A stretch of 64,000 nucleotides of DNA from Sphingobacterium sp. PCS056 (GCF_023273895.1 NZ_CP096883.1:1426001-1490000), one strand, 5' to 3'. Numbered from the stretch's first letter, positions 8,397 through 18,783 are shown. The notes: generated by a model not told the origin, from the sequence alone. Numbers and translations are program-made.

Positions 8397-9295
8397 TATA
8401 CCATCCTTACCGTATCCGTTAATGAAACTAATCCATTATTTTCGGGCTTTTAAAACAGTACTCATCATAGACTATGATCGTTACCAGTACCCATACCATC
8501 GAGGGCAGAGAAGTCCTGTATTTTTCCGTTACTACTTTTGAATATTTCTTTTTCCCAGCGCTTCAATAGGGTAAATTCTTGCGGTTTTTCCTCAGGCTCC
8601 TTCGGAAAGGGCAATCTACAAAAACAAGGATTTTTTAACATTCTGATCCTTTGATCTGTCATCATCTACATTCATTTTCATAAAAAAAGACTTCAAAATT
8701 TTTGAAGTCCTTTTTATAATTATTATAGGTAGATGAATAATCAAATGAGTGGAACAATATCTTGTTAGTAAAAGATATTGGTATATCATATCTATTTATT
8801 GGAAAGCTTTTTTCTGAGAATAGTAAAAACTGAATAATATGTACCGCTATTACCGTTCTTATGTAGAAGATCCAATCCGATGATAGATTCAAATTTACTA
8901 AAAAGTATTACATAACACAAGTTAATATAGGTTATTATAGCCTATTTGTTTACTTAACCTTCTGTCAGCAGTTCTATAGCGCTCTGTTACAGCTCGCTGA
9001 GGTAACCGATGACGGTACGGTCTGGTGGCAAATGTGCTTCATCAGGAGATATTGCTGTTATTTGTTTTTTTAAAGAAGATCGAGAATGCATCTACATTAA
9101 ATAATTTTTGGTTACTTTTTTTATGATATGGCGTTGACTGCAGCCGCAGGTTTTATGATTTTTAAAGCTATGGAAATTGATCTCGTTGACATATTTGTTT
9201 TTCAAAAGTTGATGATAAAACGTTAAAAATGTTTCATATTCCGTTTGAAAAGAGAGGTAAAGATGGTTGTAGTAGAAATCATTCCAATCTTTTTA
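8397..9295. other. Intergenic stretch with no convincing gene
   Basis: A minus-strand frame at 8465-8665 (66 residues, MMTDQRIRMLKNPC...) is the only plausible coding sequence here; it has no recognised domain. Another minus-strand frame at 8662-8892 crosses a terminator-like hairpin and is discounted. That hairpin (8689-8709, GACTTCAAAA / TTTTGAAGTC, flanked by A and T runs) could end transcription from either side. Around 8950-9060 a minus-strand stretch reads like a short protein fragment but could not be identified. Confidence 0.4.
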
Positions 9296-9400
9296 TTAAA
9301 AGAAAAACCCGTAACATCAAGTTACAGGTTTTCTTTTATAAGCCCCATTATGAATAGCATCCTATGCATACTTAAATATAGTCATAAATAGTATAAGTAT
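9296..9400. repeat. Dispersed hairpin-containing repeat, copy 1 (partner at 41761-41845)
   Basis: A hairpin with arms AGAAAAACCCGTAAC and GTTACAGGTTTTCT (9301-9334) is followed by sequence shared with 41761-41845 (CCC-ATTATGAATAG, then TATGCATA). Here it sits downstream of the fucosidase gene and may act as its terminator. Confidence 0.6.
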
Positions 9401-9503
9401 CAAATACGGTTAAAAATATCGTTGATTTTGAATTTTGTTTAGGTCAATTTTGGATGTCGATTACAATCACATTAAAAAAGGATAGGCTCTTGTCTATTAA
9501 TAA

Positions 9504-11006
9504 TTATTGGATATAATGGTAGAGACCAATATTTTGTATCATCGGATTTAATCTGCTTTCAAGTATTTTTAGGCGAACATGTTTTCCTTTGATGGTGTTA
9601 AATTGTAAAATTCTTCTTGAGCCTATTGTTGTTCCAGATGCAACTTTAGTCCAAGCATTATTTTGTAGCACCTCCAGCTCAAATTTCTCTACACGCTGTC
9701 CATATTTTATAAACTCTGAAATATCGAGCAGATTAAATTCTTGCTCTTTTCCAATGTCAAATACAAAGGTTGCAGTATCCACTCCTTTTGTTGTCCAATA
9801 TTGACCTGTTTTCTCCTTTTTTGTTATAATTTCCTTATGCTGATTGATGAGTTTCGCAGAAGTTGTTTTCAACAAATTATTAGCAAAAATTTGATCTCTT
9901 AAATTTTTCCACCCAATAAGCGCCTGTTCATCCTTTTCGTGAATGAGACCATCTTGTGATGGAGGGATATTCAGTAATAATACACCATTCTTGCCGACAG
10001 AGTTAAAATAAATATCCAAGAGCTTTTCGGGGCTCTTTACTTGGTCATTTTGATTTTCATGGAAAAACCAGCCCGGTCTTATGGAAACATCTGTTTCGGC
10101 AGGATACCAAACTAATGCTTCTGCTTTTTCGATCTGACTTCTTGATCCTAAATCGCTATTTCTCATGTCACCTTTAGGTTTTATAGTCATGTCCTGCTGC
10201 GATTCACCTGCTACGGCATCCTGTCTGAGCGCAGCAGTTGGTACGACAGACCACTCTGTATCTCTTCCATAACCTGTCTCTGTACCTACCCACCTGACAT
10301 CTGGTCCCATCACGGCGATGACGGCTTCGGGTTGAATGGCTCTTATGGTCTTATAATACCTTTCAAAATCGTACTCTTGTTTTTTGCCATTTGGACCTTC
10401 TCCGTTTGCACCGTCAAACCATACTTCATCTACTTGGCCATATTGTGTCAATAATTCTGTCAGTTGTTTGACAAAAAAATCATTATAAGCTTCTGTTCCG
10501 TAAACGGCTTCGTGTTGATCCCAGGGAGATAAGTAAACACCAAATTTTACACCATGTTTACGACAGGCATCGGATAATTCTTTCATAACATCGCCTTGAC
10601 CATTTAAATAGGGTGAGTTTTTAATGGAATGTTCAGTTGTGGCTGTTGGCCATAAACAGAAGCCATCATGATGTTTTGCTGTTAAGATCAATAGTTTTAT
10701 CCCTGCTTTTTTAGCAATTTTTACCCATTGTTCGGCATCTTGTTTTTTAGGGTTAAATAATTTAGGATCTTCTTTGCCATCTCCCCATTCTTTACCGGTA
10801 AAAGTATTGATCCCATAATGTATAAATCCGGTTACTTCAAGCTCTTGCCATTTAAGTTGACGTTTGGTAGGTCTTACATGTGCCGCTTTTCTGATGATGT
10901 CTTCTTTTGTATCCTCAGGTTTTAATTCCACATAATTCTGCTGTGCAAGTGTGATTGATGCAAGACAAATAAGCCCGCATAAAATCGGTATTTTGATGTT
11001 TTTCAT
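9504..11006 (-). CDS. Alpha-L-fucosidase, glycoside hydrolase family 29, exported
   Basis: About 500 residues from the ATG at 11006, chosen because it gives a clean signal peptide (MKNIKIPILCGLICLASITL, then AQQ); an upstream in-frame ATG at 11045 is less likely. GH29 motifs: FIHYGINTFTGKEW, LTAKHHDGFCLWPT, GVYLSPWDQHE and EVWFDGANGE, whose Asp is the expected catalytic nucleophile. The last 120 residues look like a beta-sandwich (F5/8 type) carbohydrate-binding module. It removes terminal L-fucose from glycans, probably in the periplasm or at the surface. It is the last gene of the sigma-FecR-SusC-SusD locus, which points to a fucosylated glycan as the substrate. Confidence 0.92.
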   Translation of the reverse strand: MKNIKIPILCGLICLASITLAQQNYVELKPEDTKEDIIRKAAHVRPTKRQLKWQELEVTGFIHYGINTFTGKEWGDGKEDPKLFNPKKQDAEQWVKIAKKAGIKLLILTAKHHDGFCLWPTATTEHSIKNSPYLNGQGDVMKELSDACRKHGVKFGVYLSPWDQHEAVYGTEAYNDFFVKQLTELLTQYGQVDEVWFDGANGEGPNGKKQEYDFERYYKTIRAIQPEAVIAVMGPDVRWVGTETGYGRDTEWSVVPTAALRQDAVAGESQQDMTIKPKGDMRNSDLGSRSQIEKAEALVWYPAETDVSIRPGWFFHENQNDQVKSPEKLLDIYFNSVGKNGVLLLNIPPSQDGLIHEKDEQALIGWKNLRDQIFANNLLKTTSAKLINQHKEIITKKEKTGQYWTTKGVDTATFVFDIGKEQEFNLLDISEFIKYGQRVEKFELEVLQNNAWTKVASGTTIGSRRILQFNTIKGKHVRLKILESRLNPMIQNIGLYHYIQ

Positions 11007-11076
11007 TTTTGTTGATACTACAATCACCATACTGCAGAAATGCAATATGGTGATTTAATTTTTGGGATTAGCTTAA

Positions 11077-13068
11077 TTATTTTGCACCTTGATTGGCCAT
11101 TAATGGCCATCCCGGATTTTGGTATATACTTGACGATTCCGGTGAACCGTCTGGTGAAGTTATGGTAAAGTGGCTCATAGCAATTGGATTTAAATAATGT
11201 GCACTGATCCATTTATACCCGTCGAGGACTAAATTGGTTGCCGCTAAGTTGATGCGGTAAGGTCTAAGATAATTGCTTTCTGACTTTAAGGAAACATTAC
11301 CCGTTTTTCCGGGAGTATTAGGCGGTATCAATGTTGAAACTCCTTTTTCATCTTTGTACCAGTCTTGCATAGGTCCCCATATTTTCATGCCTTCAACAAT
11401 ATAAGGTTTAGCCGCCAATTGGTCCAATGCTCTCCAGCGTTTTAGATCGGCAAACCGCATGCCCTCTGCCACTAATTCCAAACGTCTTTCTCGTCGGATA
11501 TTATACAAAACTTTATCCGATAATAATTGTCCCGCAGAGTACGCCCCAAAATCACCTTTTGCTTCCATATTCATATCGGTATTATTGACCGTGTTCATAT
11601 AATCGGGATTGACACCAGCACGCTCCCTGATTTGCGTCCAGTATGCCTGCGCCTTAGCGTTGACCGAACCATTTTTAAGGTAGCTGGCTTCGATATAATT
11701 TAAGTAAGCTTCAACGGCCCTGAATACAATAGATCCGGTAGTGGTGGTTGCACCTTCGGATTGTGCGATCAGGTAACTGAACCCTTTCTTAAGAGCATAA
11801 CCTGTTACATATCGAGTTTCAGCAATACCTAAAATATCTGGGTTTCCCTCAACGATATCTTGTCCATTGGTATTCTTTCGGTCGGTGTAGCTTAACTCTC
11901 CCGGAGCTTTCATAAAGATCTGTAAGCGGTTATCGCGGTCAATTTTTACATCGCTGATTACATTATCGCCTTTATATCCTGAATTTGCAGCATAAATCGG
12001 TAATCCGTTTGCCATGGTGAAATTTTCCACTAATCCTTTTGCATATCCCGAATTCCCTGCATTTCTGTTCATGTAATGATTGACAGTATGCGTAACATTT
12101 AAGGGTAGGCTATATTGCCTCCAAAGAAGCACTTCACTATAGGCATTTAGGTCAAAATCACCAAACATTTTGAAATAAGGATTATTGGATGAGTTAAAGC
12201 CATTATCTTTGGTATTGTTGACTAAAGCTACTCCATCTGCTACCAACTGCGCAGACTCCATAGCCTGTGTCAAGAAGTAATCGATTTCCTGATCGATATT
12301 CATGGCGAAATTAGGATTTGATTGTGCTCCTGGCCATCCTGGTCCTCCGGGAACTAAAGCAGTTCCTTTATGGTATTTCAGCCAGGTAGCTTCATGCAGT
12401 GCCACTCTAGATTTTAACAATAGCGCTGCATTTTTGGTGATACGGGTTTTCCCGGAAGCAGTTGTTGTACTCAGCAAAGTAATGGCAGAATCGAGATCTG
12501 CGATGATAAAACGAGCAACTTCATTTCGGGGTTTGCGCACAGAGATGGCGGTTAATTCCTCTAGATTATCTTTTACGGTATTTTTTAAGATAGGAAAATC
12601 TCCCAATGCTTGTACTTTGTTGAAGTATTCGTAAGCCCGTAAGAAATAGGCTTCACCGATATAATGCTCAATATTGAGTTTATTGCCGGTGATGCTGTTA
12701 CTTTTCCATTTGGGTACTACCGATTCGATGAAATAATTGACCTGACGGATATTCGTAAAATCCCAGTCTCCACCTGTAGCGCCTACTCGCCATTCGCCAG
12801 GTACCCAACGTGTCGCATAGCCCGAAGTCACTTGATTGTCTGTCCCGTTATCATTGGCAAATGTACCCAATCCCCAATCTCTATGTGTCGGAAAATTGTA
12901 ACGGGTAATGGTATATGCAGCGAGATCAGCTTCAGTATTTAAATACTCTGACGGTGTTACATCGGACAAAGGTGCTCTATCCAAATATTTATTACAGGAG
13001 AATAATGTACTCAAGACAAGGACACCTGCAAATAATTGTTGTATCTTATTTATATAGCTTTTTTTCAT
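11077..13068 (-). CDS. RagB/SusD-family surface lipoprotein of the fucosidase locus
   Basis: 663 residues. The N-terminal lipoprotein signal ends TLFSCNKYLDRAP. Family phrases include GEAYFLRAYEYFNKVQALGDFPI near 155, VEAYLNYIEASYLKNG near 470 and RRERRLELVAEGMRFADLKRWRALD near 545. It begins 11 bp after the SusC stop on the minus strand, so it is co-transcribed with it, and precedes the fucosidase. A truncated, frameshifted relative lies at 29126-30370. Its expected role is ligand capture at the lid of the SusC pore. Confidence 0.93.
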   Translation of the reverse strand: MKKSYINKIQQLFAGVLVLSTLFSCNKYLDRAPLSDVTPSEYLNTEADLAAYTITRYNFPTHRDWGLGTFANDNGTDNQVTSGYATRWVPGEWRVGATGGDWDFTNIRQVNYFIESVVPKWKSNSITGNKLNIEHYIGEAYFLRAYEYFNKVQALGDFPILKNTVKDNLEELTAISVRKPRNEVARFIIADLDSAITLLSTTTASGKTRITKNAALLLKSRVALHEATWLKYHKGTALVPGGPGWPGAQSNPNFAMNIDQEIDYFLTQAMESAQLVADGVALVNNTKDNGFNSSNNPYFKMFGDFDLNAYSEVLLWRQYSLPLNVTHTVNHYMNRNAGNSGYAKGLVENFTMANGLPIYAANSGYKGDNVISDVKIDRDNRLQIFMKAPGELSYTDRKNTNGQDIVEGNPDILGIAETRYVTGYALKKGFSYLIAQSEGATTTTGSIVFRAVEAYLNYIEASYLKNGSVNAKAQAYWTQIRERAGVNPDYMNTVNNTDMNMEAKGDFGAYSAGQLLSDKVLYNIRRERRLELVAEGMRFADLKRWRALDQLAAKPYIVEGMKIWGPMQDWYKDEKGVSTLIPPNTPGKTGNVSLKSESNYLRPYRINLAATNLVLDGYKWISAHYLNPIAMSHFTITSPDGSPESSSIYQNPGWPLMANQGAK

Positions 13069-13079
13069 TATTCAAATCA

Positions 13080-16000
13080 TTAAAAATTCACACTTAGTCC
13101 AAAAGAATAGATGGTTGAGAACGGGTAGGATTTACCATCGTTCCAGCCGCCTAAACCAACCGTCTCCGGGTCAAATACTTTTGCCATTTTTGTAAATGTC
13201 AATAGATTCTCTCCGGAAGCATATACACGGATTTTTGACAGTCCGATCTTTGATAGTAATGCTGGATGGAAGGTATAACCGATCTGTGCATTCTTTAAAC
13301 GCAGATAAGCGGCATTCTGTAAGTAGCGTGTCTGGGTCTGCTGATTTTTTTGTGTGTTGAAGTACGGTCTTGGTAGGTATGCATCTGTATTGACACCTAA
13401 CACATCATTTTGTACCATCACTGAACTTTCGTCTCTGAAGAAATCCATATTTTCCTGGAAACCTGCCGATTGCCACATACCGCCATTGGCACCCCAGAAA
13501 TATGGTCCATTAGGCACGTGGTCCCGTTTCCCAATTCCCTGAAGAAATACTCGGACGTCAAATCCTTTATAAGCTGCAGTAAGATCTAAACTGTATCTAA
13601 AGCGGGGCAGGCTATTGCCGATAATACTCAGATCACCTGGATTGGTCAAGGTATTTGCTCCGTTGTTGACCTGTCCATCTCCATTTTTATCCATATACAT
13701 GACATCTCCTGCTTGCCATTTGGTAGCAAAGGATTGTTTGGTATTGGCAATGTGTGCATCCATCTGCTCTTGTGTCTGTGCGATACCCAGCGTTGTATAA
13801 CCCCAGATCTCCCCGTTCTTTTTACCATTATACCATTGGGTAAAATTTCCGGTTGAATTCGGGTATTTTGTGATGGTCTGTTGATCGTCTGATAACACGG
13901 CACGTACGCCATAATTGAAATCTCCGATATCGTCTTTCCAGGAAAGTTCTACTTCAAATCCTTTGGAATACATTTCTGAATTATTGATGCGAGGTACCGC
14001 TGTTCCCAGAATCGCAGGTAGATCGGGTGCTGGACCAATCATGTCATAAGTATTTCTTTTATAGATATCAAACGCGAGTCCTAAACGATTGTTGAGGGCA
14101 GCGACATCCAATCCCAGATTCCAGCTCGACACACGTTCCCAGGTTAAAGAAGAGGAAATTAAATTTGGAGCACTTGCCGAATTTGGTTTCACACCATTGA
14201 GTAACCAGCTTCCTTGTCCAGCTGTAACCGGCATGATGGAATAGAAAGGATACCAGTTGTCTGTTCCCTGATTACCCAGCTCTCCGTAAGATCCTCTAAG
14301 TTTGAATAACGATATTTCAGATTTTAAAGGCCAAAAGGCTTCGTTGGAGATATTCCAGCCTGCAGAAAATGAAGGGAAGAGATTCCATCGTAAGTCGGTT
14401 GGAAATCGGGATGAACCGTCATAGCGGGCATTTAATTCCAATAGATAGCGGTCTTTATAGCTATAGTTGACCCGGCTAAAAAATCCTGCGATAGCCCAAT
14501 GTTGATAACCACCATTGGTTTTCGGGTCTAATGTTGCGGTATTTAAAGTAGGGATATCGTCCGTGATCAAACCGCTCATACTTCCCCCTAGCGTTCTGTA
14601 CTTATTCAATTCTGAATTGAATCCTGCTAGAACGGTAAACTGGTGATCTTCGGCAATATTGAAACTATAATCTGAAAATAAATTGGTACTGAAGTATTCA
14701 TCTTTTCGCGCAGTTTCCGCGACACTGGTTCCTCCAGCACTGTTGTAACCGACTGGTACAAGGAAAGGTTCTTTGTTTACAGCATAAGCATAAGCTTTTA
14801 GGATTTCGCTGTGATCATTTCTATTGGTGATTCTGTAATTGACATTACCGGTGATATTCCAGCCTTTGATCGGTTGATATTTTAACTGAATCTGCTGGTA
14901 TAAAAAGTCTTTTTGATAGTTGGTGCGTCCTCCGTCCAGTAATTGATTTATTTCTGAAGGCTCTGAAAAGAATCCATTATCATCGCGTACAGGAACTGTT
15001 GGCCAGCGTCTGGCAATATTGTGATAATAAAGATCATTCATATGCGTCGCTTTATCAAAATCTTCTCTTACAAACCGGGTATTTGTCAATAGATCTAGTT
15101 TATCGGAAATTTTGATATCTAATTTTGTAGCAAATGAAAAACGTTTGAAATTATCGTTAGCATATTTATTGAGACCATCCTGATCCATATAATTCAGTGA
15201 AGAATAATATTTAACACGGTCTGATCCACCGTTCACACTCATGGTATGTTCATGTGAAGTGGAGAAGTTTTTGTAAAATTCTTCAAACCAGTTGGTATTG
15301 GCGTTCGATCCCGTATAGTATTGCCATTTTCCATCAGCCCCTGCTGTGGAGACTGTACTGATTTCGCCATTTTGGTAGGCAATGATTTTATCAAGGACAG
15401 TTTGTGAAAATTTGGCAGCTTCGCCATCATTAGCCGCAACTTCATTGTAATAGTAAGCAAATGTTTTAGAATCCAACATCGTTGGTAAACCTCTTGGTGC
15501 ACTTAGCCTGATATTATTGTTGTAATTGACCACCGGTTTTCCGATTTTTCCTGCTTTTGTTGTAATTAAAATAACACCGAAAGGAGCTCTAGATCCATAT
15601 ATCGCGGCTGAAGCTGCATCTTTTAGAACCGAGATATTTTCGATATCCTGCGGATTTAGCGCATTCATATCACCTTCCATTCCATCGATCAATACCAATA
15701 CAGATGAAGTGGAGCCCACACCAATTGTACCTGCTCCACGGATATTGAGGCTCATGGTTTGATTGAGTTCGCCTCCAAGTCCTGCAGTCTGTAAATTTAA
15801 TCCAGGAACCATTCCCTGTAGGGCCTGTCCTAAGTTTTGCACGGGTCTGGATTCGAGTTGCTTTGCGCTTACTGTAGAGACGGAACCGGTTAAATTTATT
15901 TTTTTCTGTGTTCCATAGCCGACAACCACGACTTCATCCATGGCTGAAGAGTTTTCTTCCATGATGAAATTCATCTGAGAACCCGCTGGCTTTTCTGAAG

Positions 16001-16601
16001 TAGTATGGCCTACATAGCTAAAAACGAGTATTGATCTAGCGTCTTTAACAGATAATTTAAAGGTCCCATTTTCACTGGTTGTGGTCGCGTTGCTTGTTCC
16101 TTTCTCTTTGACAGTCACACCGGCTAAAGGTTTGTTGTTTGCATCTGTGATACGACCTGAAGCAATGGTTTGCTGTTGAATAGATACAGTTGGCGTTGTC
16201 TTTGTGTTTTCGTTTTTTGGCGTGATTAAGAGTGTTTTTCCATTCAATTCGTAATCAAAGGGTTGATTTGCAAATAATAAAGTCATCGCCTGTTGCAACG
16301 AAAGCTTGTTGAAGTCGATAGAAATCAGTTTAGCATGATTAATTAATTCGGTATTGTATACCAAGTTATACCCGGTTTGTTTACGGATACTGGATAATAT
16401 TTCTTTTAAGCGTGCATTTTTTACATTTATGCTAATCTCTTGAGAGAAGACATTAGCAGAGACTTGTAAACCTGCGATAATTAATAAAGTTGTTATTTTC
16501 ATTTTCAGGAAAAAACCATGACATAATATTGTAGAGATCCGATTCAAAAAAATGAATAACAATTCCCTACAATGCATCAGAATATTCATACATTTGTTCA
16601 T
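13080..16601 (-). CDS. SusC-type TonB-dependent transporter with N-terminal STN domain
   Basis: 1173 residues. A long signal region ends NVFSQ. An STN (secretin/TonB short N-terminal) domain follows at about 55-125, a carboxypeptidase-regulatory-like domain at 145-215 (ASGRITDANNKPLAGVTV), the TonB-box region MDEVVVVGYGTQKKINLTGSV near 222, the plug with SVLKDAASAAIYGSRAPFGV, and a barrel ending SFGLSVNF. The STN domain is the hallmark of transporters that signal through FecR, whose gene lies directly upstream. An ATG 33 codons in (MKITTLLIIAG) is an alternative start giving a compact signal peptide. Confidence 0.95.
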   Translation of the reverse strand: MNKCMNILMHCRELLFIFLNRISTILCHGFFLKMKITTLLIIAGLQVSANVFSQEISINVKNARLKEILSSIRKQTGYNLVYNTELINHAKLISIDFNKLSLQQAMTLLFANQPFDYELNGKTLLITPKNENTKTTPTVSIQQQTIASGRITDANNKPLAGVTVKEKGTSNATTTSENGTFKLSVKDARSILVFSYVGHTTSEKPAGSQMNFIMEENSSAMDEVVVVGYGTQKKINLTGSVSTVSAKQLESRPVQNLGQALQGMVPGLNLQTAGLGGELNQTMSLNIRGAGTIGVGSTSSVLVLIDGMEGDMNALNPQDIENISVLKDAASAAIYGSRAPFGVILITTKAGKIGKPVVNYNNNIRLSAPRGLPTMLDSKTFAYYYNEVAANDGEAAKFSQTVLDKIIAYQNGEISTVSTAGADGKWQYYTGSNANTNWFEEFYKNFSTSHEHTMSVNGGSDRVKYYSSLNYMDQDGLNKYANDNFKRFSFATKLDIKISDKLDLLTNTRFVREDFDKATHMNDLYYHNIARRWPTVPVRDDNGFFSEPSEINQLLDGGRTNYQKDFLYQQIQLKYQPIKGWNITGNVNYRITNRNDHSEILKAYAYAVNKEPFLVPVGYNSAGGTSVAETARKDEYFSTNLFSDYSFNIAEDHQFTVLAGFNSELNKYRTLGGSMSGLITDDIPTLNTATLDPKTNGGYQHWAIAGFFSRVNYSYKDRYLLELNARYDGSSRFPTDLRWNLFPSFSAGWNISNEAFWPLKSEISLFKLRGSYGELGNQGTDNWYPFYSIMPVTAGQGSWLLNGVKPNSASAPNLISSSLTWERVSSWNLGLDVAALNNRLGLAFDIYKRNTYDMIGPAPDLPAILGTAVPRINNSEMYSKGFEVELSWKDDIGDFNYGVRAVLSDDQQTITKYPNSTGNFTQWYNGKKNGEIWGYTTLGIAQTQEQMDAHIANTKQSFATKWQAGDVMYMDKNGDGQVNNGANTLTNPGDLSIIGNSLPRFRYSLDLTAAYKGFDVRVFLQGIGKRDHVPNGPYFWGANGGMWQSAGFQENMDFFRDESSVMVQNDVLGVNTDAYLPRPYFNTQKNQQTQTRYLQNAAYLRLKNAQIGYTFHPALLSKIGLSKIRVYASGENLLTFTKMAKVFDPETVGLGGWNDGKSYPFSTIYSFGLSVNF

Positions 16602-16746
16602 TAGGTTAGTGATTAGTAGTATTTTAAGTTTGTTTCATTACCCTTTTTGATAGGGTCCAGCTGCATGGCCGTGCGGCTGGATTTCTTTTTTAGATTGTTG
16701 TTTAGTTGTTTTTTATCATAAGCTTTTTATTAATTGGTTGAATCGG

Positions 16747-17886
16747 TTATTGTTTTACAGCATGGATCATCTGCTCATTATACTGAAATGTAACAGGTCC
16801 AGTTTTTTCCAACATTTTTAGTACATCTGAAAGTCTTACATGCTTTGATATCTGCAGGGTATAGTGCGTATTGGGAAGTGAGTTGTAATCTACTTGTACA
16901 TTATACCAGCGCGATATAGCACGTAATATGGTAGACAATTTTTGATCTTCAAAATGAAAATCACCATTTTTCCAAGCCATTATTGCTGCTATATCAGCCT
17001 CACTTTGTTTAGAAATACCAGAGGTATTATTGGTCGTTACACTAAAGTTTGGCTTCATCAATATGGTTTGGTTTTTATTATTTAGAGCGCTTATTTCGAC
17101 CTGACCTTCTAGGAGCGTGGTTTGTGAATAGGCTTCATCTTGATAGGAATTGACATTAAAATGAGTTCCTAATACGCGTATTTCTTGCATTTCGTTCTGT
17201 ACGATGAAAGGGACAGTTTTCTTTGCGACTTCAAAATAAGCCTCTCCTTTCAAGTGAACTTTTCTTTGTTTTTTAAAGTCGACATTATAGGTTAAAGAGG
17301 ATTCCGAATTTAACCAAACATGTGTACCGTCAGGAAGTATAACTTGATATTGCCCACCTCGAGGTGTCTCAATCGTATTATTGCCCATAGCATTTGTGTT
17401 CTGTTCATTTCCAATGATATAGACAAGCTGTCCACTCTTATTTCTTTGGATCGTCAAACCTTGTTCTCTTGATATGGTGTGTGCATGGATGTCAGCCTCC
17501 TCCAAGGAGATAACTTTTCCATTTGCCAATCTTAATATCGCCTTATTTTTACCAGGCAATACATTTTCAGCATTATTCGCGATTTGCTGGTACGTTGTTT
17601 CATTCCATCTTTGATAATTATACGTGATACCCGACAGTGTGATCAATACAGCTGCTGCTATGGCCGCCCAGTGCCTCCAGTTGTAAACCTTTACTTGATG
17701 AGTTCCGATACGATTTTCTATCTTTGATAAGATTTCAAGCCTAAGATCCTCAGTAAAAAAAGAATCATCCAAATGTTCATGATGGCGATATGTCGCATGA
17801 AATTTGGATAATAGTTCCTCCTCTTCAATAGATGTTTCGCCATTGAGGTATTTATCTAATAAGGTTAGAAATTCTTGTTTTCTCAA
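16747..17886 (-). CDS. FecR-family anti-sigma factor
   Basis: 379 residues. The cytoplasmic N-terminus (about 1-80) precedes one membrane segment at roughly 85-105 (HWAAIAAAVLITLSGI). The periplasmic FecR domain has the family phrase VILPDGTHVWLNSESSLTY near 185 and KVHLKGEAYFEVAKK near 210. The C-terminal DUF4974-type part (DGFHFEDQ-like, LSTILRAISRWYNVQVDY) is also present. It holds the sigma factor encoded 67 bp upstream inactive until the loaded SusC transporter signals. Position between sigma and susC is the standard order. Confidence 0.95.
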   Translation of the reverse strand: MRKQEFLTLLDKYLNGETSIEEEELLSKFHATYRHHEHLDDSFFTEDLRLEILSKIENRIGTHQVKVYNWRHWAAIAAAVLITLSGITYNYQRWNETTYQQIANNAENVLPGKNKAILRLANGKVISLEEADIHAHTISREQGLTIQRNKSGQLVYIIGNEQNTNAMGNNTIETPRGGQYQVILPDGTHVWLNSESSLTYNVDFKKQRKVHLKGEAYFEVAKKTVPFIVQNEMQEIRVLGTHFNVNSYQDEAYSQTTLLEGQVEISALNNKNQTILMKPNFSVTTNNTSGISKQSEADIAAIMAWKNGDFHFEDQKLSTILRAISRWYNVQVDYNSLPNTHYTLQISKHVRLSDVLKMLEKTGPVTFQYNEQMIHAVKQ

Positions 17887-17953
17887 AATTTAAGGTTATT
17901 TATATATAAGAGTAAATAAGGGATGGCTATCCCTAGTCAATTATTTATTTTTT

Positions 17954-18532
17954 TTATCGATTGATTAAAAAAAGTATAAATAGCTCTATACTGAGTGTTT
18001 TTCCCAATTGACTACGCAAGTAAACTAATGCATTGGCAATGTGATATTCGACAGTTTTAGTACTTATAGCCAATTTTTCTGCAATTTCTTTATGAGTGAG
18101 ATGCTCCAAGCGGCTCAATTTAAATACTTCTTGGCAACGTGAGGGTAGCTCTTCTATGATCTGGTCTATTTGCTGTTGCAATTCTTTATATTCCATGAGT
18201 TCCTCATTGGAATTATCTTCCAACGTATCAATAAAATCCAATATATCATCATTAATAACCTGTTTTCTAAGCTGCCGCAGTACTTCATATTTAACAGCTG
18301 CATAGAGGTATGATTTTAAAGATAGTTTTATGAAAAGTTTTGAACGGATTTCCCAAAGATTAACAAATACCTCTTGTATGACATCATTGCATTTTTCATG
18401 ATCTTGGAGTATCCGAAAACTAGATTGATATAGATATTTCCAATACCTATTATAAATTTCAGTAAGTGCCGAATGTTTGCTCTCCCTTAACTGAGCTAAT
18501 AGCTCGGCATCCCCATTTGGAGTATTTTTCAT
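17954..18532 (-). CDS. ECF RNA polymerase sigma-70 factor of the fucosidase locus
   Basis: 192 residues. Region 2 (ALTEIYNRYWKYLYQSSFRI ... VIQEVFVNLWE) and region 4 (VFKLSRLEHLTHKEIAEKLA, then STKTVEYHIANAL) are clear. It begins the minus-strand series sigma, FecR, SusC, SusD, fucosidase and probably activates the susC promoter in the gap at 16602-16746. The C-terminal tail is hydrophobic (IELFILFLINR), a common ending in Bacteroidota ECF factors. Confidence 0.94.
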   Translation of the reverse strand: MKNTPNGDAELLAQLRESKHSALTEIYNRYWKYLYQSSFRILQDHEKCNDVIQEVFVNLWEIRSKLFIKLSLKSYLYAAVKYEVLRQLRKQVINDDILDFIDTLEDNSNEELMEYKELQQQIDQIIEELPSRCQEVFKLSRLEHLTHKEIAEKLAISTKTVEYHIANALVYLRSQLGKTLSIELFILFLINR

Positions 18533-18710
18533 AAAATTTGGTAGACTAATGGTACAAGATATATAATTACCTTGCTAAAAACAAATTATGTATGACATAA
18601 ATTGTTTTTAATTTATCTCGGATATCTATTTGATAGTTAGTTTTTTATGGCAGGTTTAGGTTTTTATGGATGATTATAAGATAAGAAGACAGAAAGTTAC
18701 CTTCAGTAGG

Positions 18711-18783
18711 ATGTGTATTGGTGGGAGAAAGCTGGGAATTGATGGAAGGAGAATATGAGCTTCGGCGTTTAAAAAAGGCCTAA
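18711..18783 (+). pseudogene. Fragment of a DUF5675 gene
   Basis: About 24 codons read VLVGESWELMEGEYELRR then LKKA and a stop. They match the region LVGQSWELIEGDYELRR of the intact DUF5675 protein at 46398-46853 with high nucleotide identity. Nothing of the rest of that gene is present. The remnant ends inside the terminator of the minus-strand gldM gene. Confidence 0.8.

Noticed and set aside
8662..8892. Minus-strand gene
   Set aside because: Runs through a perfect terminator-like hairpin and has no recognisable protein features.
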